Shown here: positions 18,816-27,266 of the stretch, piece after piece
Position numbering within the stretch: position 1 is the stretch's first letter
Layout of the letters: the number at the start of each line of letters is the position of its first letter
NCBI GenBank assembly: GCA_910578975.1
Contig: CAJTRZ010000011.1
Span: 19,737 to 83,736, forward strand
Origin: an uncultured Eubacterium sp.
GTDB taxonomy: Bacteria > Bacillota > Clostridia > Lachnospirales > Lachnospiraceae
Length of the DNA: 64,000 nucleotides
Direction: 5' to 3'
Notes under the pieces: generated by a model
The model's input: only the letters and a program-made list of their open reading frames with translations
Databases searched by the model: none
What the model was told of the DNA's origin: nothing
Translations under genes and position numbers: made by a program

Positions 18816-21800
18816 TTATTTTTTTACTGTCACTTTCTTTACTTTACTCCAAGCTCCATAATAAGTCTTTTTATCAACTACCTTATAGGCTCTGACCTGA
18901 ATAAAATATTTTTTCTTCTTCAACTTCTTAATTGTATATGATATTTTATTCTTTTTAATTTTCTTAATTTTAGCTTTCTTTAACTTCTTTTTACTCAAAG
19001 CATAACGTATATTATATCCGGCAACCCCCGAAACTTTCTTCCATGAAATTTTGACTTTCTTTCCTTTCTTATTAACAGCCTTCTTTATCGTCGCCTTCTT
19101 CACACTAACTTTCTTTGGTGCTGCTGTTGTCGTCGGAACTGGTCTATTTGGATTGTCTTCTGCCTCAATAACTTTTACAATACTTCCTTCACAACTACTA
19201 CCAATTCCTGTGAGCGTAATTGTAATTTTTCCTGTTTCGTCTGTCACAGTTGTATAAGTGTAATCTATATCTTTTTCTAAAGTTCTTCCATTATCCGGAA
19301 CATTTACAGTTACAACTAATTGATTATTTTCAAATTTTGTCTTTATGCTTACATTTGACATCAATCTTTTACTAATTGTAAATGTCTTTGTAATAGTACC
19401 AGTATAATTACCAATTCCACGAAGGGTAATTGTTGCTATTCCCGGATTCAAATTATTAATATACTCCACTTCAAAATCTTTCATTGAAGACAGATTATAA
19501 TCACCTTGCTTCATTTTAACAATTGGTTGAATTTCCATTTTCTTATACTCATACTGTGTATCAACCTTTGAAAAGTCTTTCATTACAATATCTGATTCAA
19601 TATCAACTGTACCAATTTTAAACTCTCCAACTAGCTGTCCTTCGTATGTACCGATACCTGTTACAATTAATGTAGCTGTTCCAGCATCAATATTATCCTT
19701 ATATGATACTGTAAAGTCTACATCTTCTTCTAACTGTGTCTCACCGTCTGTTACTGTAAATGGAACAGTCTGCTCTTCTCCATTGAAAGCAAGATTAACT
19801 TCTTCCATATTCAAGGTGCATTTTGTCAGATCTTTTCCTTGAATTTCAACATCAATCGTTACTCCATCAGAAACTTTATCTCCACGTTTTGCAACAACCT
19901 TAAATACATGACCTCCCGCTGATAATCCATAATATTCATATGTTCCAGCATTTTGATTTTCTGCCAATAATACATCATCACAATAGATGTCATATGTCTG
20001 CTCAAAACCTTCTAATAAATCCGGCTCTTCAAATGATACTTTCACATTGCCAACACCTATACATTCTGCTGACAGATTCTTTACTTCACTAAGCGGCATA
20101 TCATCCATATCAATTGTTTTCGATACAGAACCGCCGTATTCTCCTACACCGGTTACAGTCACTTCTATCTTGCTTCCCGCATGACTGATAGAGTAAGTAT
20201 AGTCACTGTTCTTTACTAATAACTTGTTGTTATATTTTACCTCTACAACCACTTCGCCATCATCATCTAATATTACCTCTACCTGTGCATTTGCAATATC
20301 TGTTTTTTTAAGAACTGCAACTTCATATATCTGGAATCCATATGTAGCATGTCCATTCATGTTAACTTTCAGATATCTTATCATATCTGACTCTACATCA
20401 CTTATATCTGTTACCACATAGCCATTTACATCTGCATTCTTCTGCATAATTTCCCATGAAACTGCTTTTGTCTTTCCTATTTCATAAAATCCATTACCAG
20501 GATTCTCCTCATCAAATGTCTTTGATACCTGAATTGTATAATCACCACAGAATGTATTATCTGATTTGTAATTCACCAAAACTCTTCCAATTAATGAAGC
20601 ATCTATCTCTTCTCCCAGATCAATCACTACCCAGTCTGATGTTCTCTTGCTATCCCAATCAGATGACCAGTATTTGTCCTTCTTTCCATCTGTAAGAACT
20701 GCCTTGTCTTTCCCCTCATTTGCATATGTGGAAGAAACATAAACCGGTTTGTTTAATGCTAAGTTCTTTTCTACAGATGCTACATTTGCTGTCTGATCCG
20801 CTATCTCCGGATATTCAACAGGATTTACGCCAATAATGGCAAATTCTTTAATCTGGTAACCATATCCTGTATTTCCGTTCGTGAAGTGTAATTTTACATA
20901 TCTGAATCTGTCCAATGTTACATCAGACAAATCTACATCAAAATGCTCCTGGTCAACTTCTACATCACTATATGTTCCAATGGTCTCATAATTTTCACCA
21001 TCTAATGATATGGAAACATCCCAATGTGTAACGTTTGTTAATCCATTCTGATTATACAGCAACAGAAAATCAATATTGTTTACTTTCTGTATTTTTGACT
21101 TACCTAAATCAATTACAAATGTCTGCTCTTTCGCACTACTGCTTCTTTCTGTATTAACAAATCCACCGGAAGTTTTTCCATCTGTTAAAGCCCCTGCTTT
21201 ATTCTCGTTACCTTCAGAACTTTGTGTATAATCAGCCGCATAAATCAAGTTATAATCTGTATTCAAATATTCTGACTCATCTATAGGAGCCCCACCTTCT
21301 ACAGTACTTGCACTGCCAGCCATATTTGGTGTACTGTTTCTCTCATATCCAATGGCTGCCAGTTCACGAATCTGAAAACCGTAATCTTTAGCGCCATCTA
21401 ACATATTGAGTCTGACATACTGATACTGCGTCAACTGAATACCACTCGTGTCAACTGTCAACTCACGATTTTTGTAGGAGTAATCTGCCTTAGATGTATA
21501 AATTGTCTCAAAATTCTCACCATCCAACGACAACTGAATATTAAACTTTTTGCTTGCTGTAATATCGCTTACATAATATAACATAAACGATTTCAGATTA
21601 CTTACATCCTGAACACCATCCAATGTGACAGTCACTCTCTGATCAGTCTTCGCACCCCACTTTGTATTACAGAACGTTCCTGTAGAAAGACCATCTGTCA
21701 ATGCAGTATCTGTATTTTCTGTCCCTTTGCTACTATATGTGTATGCGGCACCTTTCAAAAGATTAAAATCTGATTTTAATAATTGAAGTTCTGTCATATC

Positions 21801-23405
21801 CTCAGCATCTAAATAACTGTCTCCCGTGATGGCTGAAGTTGACTCTGTGTAATCAGCATTTTTAATTGGTTCATACTGAGAATTATTTCCTGTTGGAACA
21901 ATATATGTCGCATATGCTTCGTACTGTTCATTTTGAAAATCAATATTATTATAAACAGTGCAATCCTCATATGTTGTTACTGTTGAGCCCTCTGATGCAT
22001 AACCATTCAGACTGGTTCTGTTTGCATCTTCATCGGCAATATATCTTGGCTCTGTAACACTGGATAAATGAATCATTGTTCCGCCGTTTCCATTTGCCAG
22101 ACGTCCGAAGTTGATTCCTTTATTTAGCTCCTGCATGGAATACTGCCAATGTGAATGTCCTGTAACCAATGTAGCATTTTTATATTGTGTCAACAAAGAC
22201 TGCAGATTTTTTCCACTTGTTGTCTTTACTACATCTTTAAAATCTAAATCATAGGAATAATTACCTGTATTTTTCAGATCTCCAGTACAATTATTATAAT
22301 CGACTGCATCATTCTCTAATGTATTGACACCCAAATAGTAATGCTGGTATAAAAATACATTTTTATCTTTGTAATTTTCCAGCTGTTCTTCTAACCAGTC
22401 CATTTGACCTGTTGTAACTAGTTTGTCCGTGTCATAAACCTCACCAGTCTTTGCAATATTATTAAAGAATATAAAGATATTCCCCCCTGCTTCAGTTACA
22501 AAATCTAGTCCTGGAACTGTCGTATCTATCTCCTCACCATCTTCTGTCTCCTTGTAAACGGTAGCGATAGGGTTTATCAATGCATCATTTGCAAGAATTT
22601 CATGTCCGTTTAATTTATTGTGAACTATTCCATCTTCATCTACTGTGAAATATGTACTTGTAATTGAGTTATACCATCTGCTGACAGATGTATCTAATAA
22701 TGATTTATTACTGGTAGATAATGTTGTTCTGGAATCATGATTACCAATAGCAGTCAGAACTGTCATATCGGGATGCTTCGCAAGTGCCTCATTAAATCTG
22801 TCAAATGCCAGTTGCTCACCTGCCTGCGATAAATCACCTGACATTGCTACAAACCTGATTCCTTCATTATCTAAAAACTCTAACGCCTTATCCATGGCTG
22901 GTACCGCATCATCTTCTGCTACAGAACTATATCTTGTAAAATGCGGATCCGATAAAGATCCAAATGTATAAGACTTCTCGCTGGCTTTAAACTGCTTATC
23001 TGCCGGAATATTATATGTGTATACCTGTTCACCCTGCTTATATACTACAACTGTTTTGGCGCCTTCCGGAATGGCAGTATAGTCATTGATAATATTAAAT
23101 GCTCCCGCGCCATCTTTAACAACGACTCTTGCCAAATATGAATATTCATAGTTACCTCTTTTTAATTTGTTTCCATTCTCGTCTCCCCAGAATACTTTGT
23201 ATACACCATCTTCATTTGCGTTTATGTATATTGTACCATCTGCATATCCCGGGGTACTATACGCATAATCATATCTGAATGCTGTTACTAAGTTTTCATC
23301 TGCCTTAACTACCTTCTGAAAATCTGCCGGTCCAAATGTCTGTACACTCAGTGCCATAGCCAGACTCAGAACGATACTTAAGCTCTTTTTCATGTTCTTT
23401 CTCAT
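18816..23405 (-). CDS. secreted multidomain metallophosphatase with discoidin domains
   Basis: A 1529-residue exported protein starting at ATG 23405 (GGAGG site upstream). Residues 1-35 are a signal peptide with a likely cut after VKA. Residues about 145-430 are a calcineurin-like metallophosphatase with DPH (153-155), GD (190-191), GNHD (221-224), His355 and GHSHW (416-420). Three F5/8-type C (discoidin) domains follow, roughly 540-690, 710-860 and 890-1040. Then come several beta-sandwich repeats sharing a DYTYS/TVTGIG..GS pattern (about 1060-1400), and a very Lys-rich fibronectin III-like end (about 1430-1529). I see no LPXTG sorting signal, so wall retention may depend on the basic C-terminus. 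Substrate is unknown; phosphoglycans or nucleotides are guesses. Confidence 0.85.
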   Translation of the reverse strand: MRKNMKKSLSIVLSLAMALSVQTFGPADFQKVVKADENLVTAFRYDYAYSTPGYADGTIYINANEDGVYKVFWGDENGNKLKRGNYEYSYLARVVVKDGAGAFNIINDYTAIPEGAKTVVVYKQGEQVYTYNIPADKQFKASEKSYTFGSLSDPHFTRYSSVAEDDAVPAMDKALEFLDNEGIRFVAMSGDLSQAGEQLAFDRFNEALAKHPDMTVLTAIGNHDSRTTLSTSNKSLLDTSVSRWYNSITSTYFTVDEDGIVHNKLNGHEILANDALINPIATVYKETEDGEEIDTTVPGLDFVTEAGGNIFIFFNNIAKTGEVYDTDKLVTTGQMDWLEEQLENYKDKNVFLYQHYYLGVNTLENDAVDYNNCTGDLKNTGNYSYDLDFKDVVKTTSGKNLQSLLTQYKNATLVTGHSHWQYSMQELNKGINFGRLANGNGGTMIHLSSVTEPRYIADEDANRTSLNGYASEGSTVTTYEDCTVYNNIDFQNEQYEAYATYIVPTGNNSQYEPIKNADYTESTSAITGDSYLDAEDMTELQLLKSDFNLLKGAAYTYSSKGTENTDTALTDGLSTGTFCNTKWGAKTDQRVTVTLDGVQDVSNLKSFMLYYVSDITASKKFNIQLSLDGENFETIYTSKADYSYKNRELTVDTSGIQLTQYQYVRLNMLDGAKDYGFQIRELAAIGYERNSTPNMAGSASTVEGGAPIDESEYLNTDYNLIYAADYTQSSEGNENKAGALTDGKTSGGFVNTERSSSAKEQTFVIDLGKSKIQKVNNIDFLLLYNQNGLTNVTHWDVSISLDGENYETIGTYSDVEVDQEHFDVDLSDVTLDRFRYVKLHFTNGNTGYGYQIKEFAIIGVNPVEYPEIADQTANVASVEKNLALNKPVYVSSTYANEGKDKAVLTDGKKDKYWSSDWDSKRTSDWVVIDLGEEIDASLIGRVLVNYKSDNTFCGDYTIQVSKTFDEENPGNGFYEIGKTKAVSWEIMQKNADVNGYVVTDISDVESDMIRYLKVNMNGHATYGFQIYEVAVLKKTDIANAQVEVILDDDGEVVVEVKYNNKLLVKNSDYTYSISHAGSKIEVTVTGVGEYGGSVSKTIDMDDMPLSEVKNLSAECIGVGNVKVSFEEPDLLEGFEQTYDIYCDDVLLAENQNAGTYEYYGLSAGGHVFKVVAKRGDKVSDGVTIDVEIQGKDLTKCTLNMEEVNLAFNGEEQTVPFTVTDGETQLEEDVDFTVSYKDNIDAGTATLIVTGIGTYEGQLVGEFKIGTVDIESDIVMKDFSKVDTQYEYKKMEIQPIVKMKQGDYNLSSMKDFEVEYINNLNPGIATITLRGIGNYTGTITKTFTISKRLMSNVSIKTKFENNQLVVTVNVPDNGRTLEKDIDYTYTTVTDETGKITITLTGIGSSCEGSIVKVIEAEDNPNRPVPTTTAAPKKVSVKKATIKKAVNKKGKKVKISWKKVSGVAGYNIRYALSKKKLKKAKIKKIKKNKISYTIKKLKKKKYFIQVRAYKVVDKKTYYGAWSKVKKVTVKK

Positions 23406-23507
23406 AAAGAATCCTCCTAATACTACTCTCCCCTTTTCAATCTTGTCCATAGAATTTTATTTTATCATAACCCTATTGATGGCTCAACCTTTTACTTCTA
23501 TTCCGTT

Positions 23508-23546
23508 CAAAAAAAGAAACTCCCTTGTTTACAAAGGAGTTTCTAT
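23508..23546 (-). terminator. terminator of the cytidylate-kinase-like gene
   Basis: An AGAAACTCC/GGAGTTTCT stem followed on the minus strand by T7 lies just after the stop at 23575. Confidence 0.85.
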
Positions 23547-23574
23547 AATTAATTCATTTGCCATTCACTATATG

Positions 23575-24171
23575 TTAATTACTTTTCGCATCTACATATT
23601 TTATAATAACATCTGTTACTTTATCTAAAGGAATATTTCCCGTACGAATACACAAATCGTATCCCCTAGAATCCCCCCACTTATTTTCACAATAAAAATT
23701 ATGATAGGTTTTTCTCACCTTATCCATCTTTTTCATCTTTGCCAGTGCTGCCTTTTCGTCGATATCCTCTCGTTCCATAACCCTTTTCATTTTACTCTTT
23801 TTGTCTGATGTAACAAAAACGCTAGTCATATTCTCATTGTCTGCTAATATTTCGTCAGCACATCTTCCGACCACTACAAAAGATTCTTTTTCTTCATTTG
23901 CTTTTTTTCTTAAAAACTCAAACTGCTTAATCGCTACATCCTGTTCAATAGATATAGCAGAACCTACGATTGGCATAGGCATAAAGGACAAGCTGATAGG
24001 TCTTTCATCATATCTCTCTATCATCTCTTCGCTATACCCTCCATCCTTTGCCACCTGACTTAATAATTCCTTATGATATAAAGGTATATTATAGTGTTCT
24101 GCCAGTTTTTGTGCAATGACATGCCCCCCGCTGCCAAACTCTCTTCCAATTGCAATAATTACCTGTTTCAT
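23575..24171 (-). CDS. cytidylate kinase-like family protein
   Basis: A 198-residue P-loop protein beginning KQVIIAIGREFGSGGHVIAQKLAEHY, the diverged P-loop of the cytidylate kinase-like family, followed by LYHKELL and VVVGRCADEIL. A mid-protein segment, VMEREDIDEKAALAKMKKMDKVRKTYHNFY, is typical of this group. True CMP kinases carry GPxGxGKS; here GREFGSGG replaces it, so NMP kinase activity is uncertain. It is monocistronic with its own terminator. Confidence 0.85.
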   Translation of the reverse strand: MKQVIIAIGREFGSGGHVIAQKLAEHYNIPLYHKELLSQVAKDGGYSEEMIERYDERPISLSFMPMPIVGSAISIEQDVAIKQFEFLRKKANEEKESFVVVGRCADEILADNENMTSVFVTSDKKSKMKRVMEREDIDEKAALAKMKKMDKVRKTYHNFYCENKWGDSRGYDLCIRTGNIPLDKVTDVIIKYVDAKSN

Positions 24172-24283
24172 TGTTATCCCCTCCTACTCATTATATTCTG
24201 AATATTCAGTATTTATTTCTAATCCGTACTTACTATTCTTATATAAAATTATATCATAAAATTGTCTCAATATAAACTAGAAA

Positions 24284-24672
24284 TTATTTCAGAAACCGGA
24301 CACTGCCCTTAACAATTAACTTGTCAAAAACAATAAACATTGCAGGCAGAATACATATTACACATAACATACTGACAACCGCTCCTCTTGCCATAAGGAG
24401 ACACAAAGAACTAATCAGAAGCTATAAATGGTAGCACTGCTCCTTTATAATAAGGAATTCCCATATTTGTAAAAATAGCAAACTCAATAACTGAAACCAA
24501 TATTACAGATAATGTAATAGATTTAAAAACCAGCGAAATAATTAAAAATATCAGGAAGATAGATACAAAACTTATTGTGGCAAAATCTTTGTTTGTAATC
24601 TTAATCAAATCCTAGTGTAAAATTTATAAAACAAAGTTCTATAAATCTGGCTACTATAGTAATAGCTCTTCC
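24284..24672 (-). pseudogene. decayed MMPL transporter remnant
   Basis: Three short stretches, in different frames, match separate parts of the intact MMPL protein encoded just upstream. First, RAITIVARFIELCFINFTLGFD then a stop, matching the N-half segment ending FTLGLD. Second, DLIKITNKDFATISFVS...LPFIAS (to about 24411), matching the C-half segment from DLITITDEDF. Third, ISSLCLLMARGAVVSM...FLK ending at 24284, matching the last transmembrane segment. The intervening sequence is deleted. This is a paralogue reduced by internal deletions and frameshifts, not a functional gene. Confidence 0.8.
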
Positions 24673-24696
24673 ATAAGAATATCCTCATCTCCTGCT

Positions 24697-26781
24697 CTAA
24701 AAATGTTTATGTTTTTTGCGAAAGCCCATACTTGTCAAACAAATCACTTTGTCGAACAACATTAGCATGGTCGGTAGCACCAGTATTACTACAAACATAC
24801 TGATAATTGCGCCTCTCGATAATAGACTGCAAAGCTGGCTGACCATATCAATATTAGAGTAAACTCCCACGCCAAAGGTCGCAGCAAAAAAACAGAGCGC
24901 ACTTACAATAATCGACATCATGGAATCCCCCAGTGCCTTGGCGATTGCAGGCTGCTTCTCCATCCCCTCCAATCGGTTTCTCTTGTATTTGTTTGTCATA
25001 AGTATTGCATAATCCACCGTAGCACCTAACTGGATGGTACCGATTACAACGCTGGCTATAAAGGGAATTACCGTTCCTGTATAAGACGTAAGCCCCATGT
25101 TGACAAAGATTGCAAACTCAATAACCATGACAAGCACAGCTGGGATTGACAGTGACTTAAAAACCAAGAGGATAATCAAAAAGATAGCTCCAATGGATAC
25201 GGTACTTACCCGCTTGAAGTCCTCGTCTGTAATTGTAATCAAATCCTTTGTGCAGGGAGCCTCCCCTATGAGCATAGCCTTTTTGTTATACATATGCACA
25301 ATTTTATTGATTTCATCTACCTGCGTATTAACCTCATCAGATGCTGTGTTATATTCAGAGGAAATAATCATCATCTGATATTTCCCGTTCTTAAAAACCC
25401 CTTCTAAACCTTCCGGGACAAACTCCTTTGGAATGGTCGGATCAAGTATAGAATCAAAAGACATAGCAATCTTAATGCCGTCCAGTTTCTCAATATCCGC
25501 AATCATGTTTCGGCTATTCTTTGCCGTCATATCGCTTGGCGCAAGTATGATGTGGGTTGCCCCCATATGATACTGCTCAGACAGTTTGTCATTTGCCTGT
25601 TTGCTAAACGAACTTTCTGGCATTGTGGAGGCCAAATCATAATATACATTTGTATGCGTATAACCATAAACGGCTGGTACTAAAATGAGGATAAACAGAA
25701 CAAGAACCACTCGATAATACTTTGTAATTCCATTCGAAATTTTTAGGGTATTTGGCATCAGAACCTTATGCTTCGTTTTCTCGATTGTCTTGTCGAATAC
25801 AAGCAGCATGGAAGGAAGAATCGTTACACAGCCAATAACCCCAATCACAACACCCTTTGCCATAACAATTCCCAGATCAAGTCCTAGCGTAAACGTCATA
25901 AAACACAGTGCCAGAAATCCTGCAACTGTTGTAACAGAGCTTCCAGTTACGGATACCAACGTATGGGAAATTGCATGCGCCATCGCTCTTTTTTTATCCC
26001 CGTCAAACCTTAAAATCTGCTCCTGATAGCTATGCCACAAGAAAATAGAATAATCCAAAGTAACTGCGAGTTGCAATACTGCCGTCAATGCCATTGTCAA
26101 ATAAGAGATTTCCCCTTGTATAAAATTTGTTCCAAGATTATAGATAATAGACATTCCAATGCTGAGCAAAAATAACAAGGGCGCCACAATAGATTCCATG
26201 GTAAATGCCATTACCCCAAAGCAAAGCAATACCGCAATCCCTATATAAATTGGTGTTTGCTGCATAATCATATTCTTAGTGTCCGTATTCACCGCACCCA
26301 TACCACTGACAAAGCAATGATCCTCTACCATCTTGTTCATCTGGTCGATTGCATTCATAGTCTCATCTGCGCCCATAGTATCGGAAAAAATTACCACCAT
26401 CAGCTGGCTGTCCGCATCCGAATTATTAAAGAAGTCATAGAGTTTATCCGGGAGAATTTCCCTCGGGATGCTAAGATCCGCAACAGAACCATACCAGAGA
26501 GTATCCTTCACTCCCTCCAATCCACTGATTTCGCTCTCCAAAACTTTTACATCCTGATTCTCCATATGCTCAAGAATTATAAAGGATAGCGCCCCAGAGC
26601 CAAATTCATCCACCATAATATCCTGGCCTTTCATCGTTTCGATATTGCCCGGAAGATAGGAAAGAATATCATAATTAATCCTTGTATTTATAAAACTGAT
26701 TGCTGATGGTATCAGAAGTACGAATGCAAGAATCAGTATAGGAATTCTTAACCTCACAATCCCTTTTCCAAATTTAATCAT
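24697..26781 (-). CDS. MMPL/RND-superfamily transporter (YdfJ-like)
   Basis: A 694-residue membrane protein made of two equivalent halves, each with one N-terminal helix, a large extracellular loop and a block of five helices. Repeated landmarks include GSSVTTVAGFLALCFMTFTLG with LAVTLDYSIFLWHSY in the first half and QLGATVDYAILMTN in the second; the paired Asp-Tyr motifs are typical proton-relay positions. MMPL proteins export lipids or amphiphiles. It begins about 18 bp from a palindrome (26799-26829). Codons in this gene look somewhat more G+C-rich than its neighbours, which may indicate transfer. A decayed paralogue follows it. The heptad lipoprotein and TetR genes upstream probably form the same functional module. 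Confidence 0.9.
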   Translation of the reverse strand: MIKFGKGIVRLRIPILILAFVLLIPSAISFINTRINYDILSYLPGNIETMKGQDIMVDEFGSGALSFIILEHMENQDVKVLESEISGLEGVKDTLWYGSVADLSIPREILPDKLYDFFNNSDADSQLMVVIFSDTMGADETMNAIDQMNKMVEDHCFVSGMGAVNTDTKNMIMQQTPIYIGIAVLLCFGVMAFTMESIVAPLLFLLSIGMSIIYNLGTNFIQGEISYLTMALTAVLQLAVTLDYSIFLWHSYQEQILRFDGDKKRAMAHAISHTLVSVTGSSVTTVAGFLALCFMTFTLGLDLGIVMAKGVVIGVIGCVTILPSMLLVFDKTIEKTKHKVLMPNTLKISNGITKYYRVVLVLFILILVPAVYGYTHTNVYYDLASTMPESSFSKQANDKLSEQYHMGATHIILAPSDMTAKNSRNMIADIEKLDGIKIAMSFDSILDPTIPKEFVPEGLEGVFKNGKYQMMIISSEYNTASDEVNTQVDEINKIVHMYNKKAMLIGEAPCTKDLITITDEDFKRVSTVSIGAIFLIILLVFKSLSIPAVLVMVIEFAIFVNMGLTSYTGTVIPFIASVVIGTIQLGATVDYAILMTNKYKRNRLEGMEKQPAIAKALGDSMMSIIVSALCFFAATFGVGVYSNIDMVSQLCSLLSRGAIISMFVVILVLPTMLMLFDKVICLTSMGFRKKHKHF

Positions 26782-26798
26782 TTTACCTACTTGATATA

Positions 26799-26829
26799 TT
26801 GTAATAGACTCATCTATTAGTCATTACAA
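26799..26829 (-). promoter_or_regulatory. palindromic operator-like site before the MMPL gene
   Basis: TTGTAATAGACT (26799-26810) and AGTCATTACAA (26819-26829) form a near-symmetrical dyad about 18 bp from the start codon. The size and A+T content fit a TetR-family operator; the binding protein is unknown. Confidence 0.5.
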
Positions 26830-27087
26830 GTATACCTTCTCCTTTCTATCAACCTTTTATAACCGTGGTTGATTACGGTGATTTATCTTTGTATTATTTT
26901 GATTCTAGTCGGATTTGACATTAGTAAATCAAAACACTTTTTTATCATCATTGATAAAGATATCTAAGAAATTGTTTCAAAATTTACTATTATTAATAAG
27001 AAGAATATTTTTTAAAACTGTGTATCCGCAAGCTACAACATTATTCTAAAACAGATATTCTCATTAGTATGGAAGATACCGGTCTTT

Positions 27088-27251
27088 TCATTTTGCCCTA
27101 TTTAAATATCTTCTCGATAATAAATACACTATTGCACTTATTAACCCCACTACTACAGACCCTACCAGAAAAACTCAAGAGCATCTCTAAAAATGCTAAA
27201 GATAAATACTGTTACTATCTGTGATATATTAGCTTTTCCTAACTTTTTCAT
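27088..27251 (-). pseudogene. possible frameshifted single-helix membrane protein
   Basis: Fifteen bp after the lipoprotein stop, an ATG at 27251 opens 29 codons ending in ...ALEFFW and a stop. In the neighbouring frame, after a run of five T, the sequence continues LVGSVVVGLISAIVYLLSRRYLNRAK and a stop at 27088. Adding one T would join them into a protein of about 55 residues with a good transmembrane helix and a basic C-terminus. The ribosome binding site is weak, so this may be chance. The remaining intergenic sequence 26830-27087 shows no gene that I can recognise. Confidence 0.3.
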
Positions 27252-27266
27252 ATACTACCAACTACT

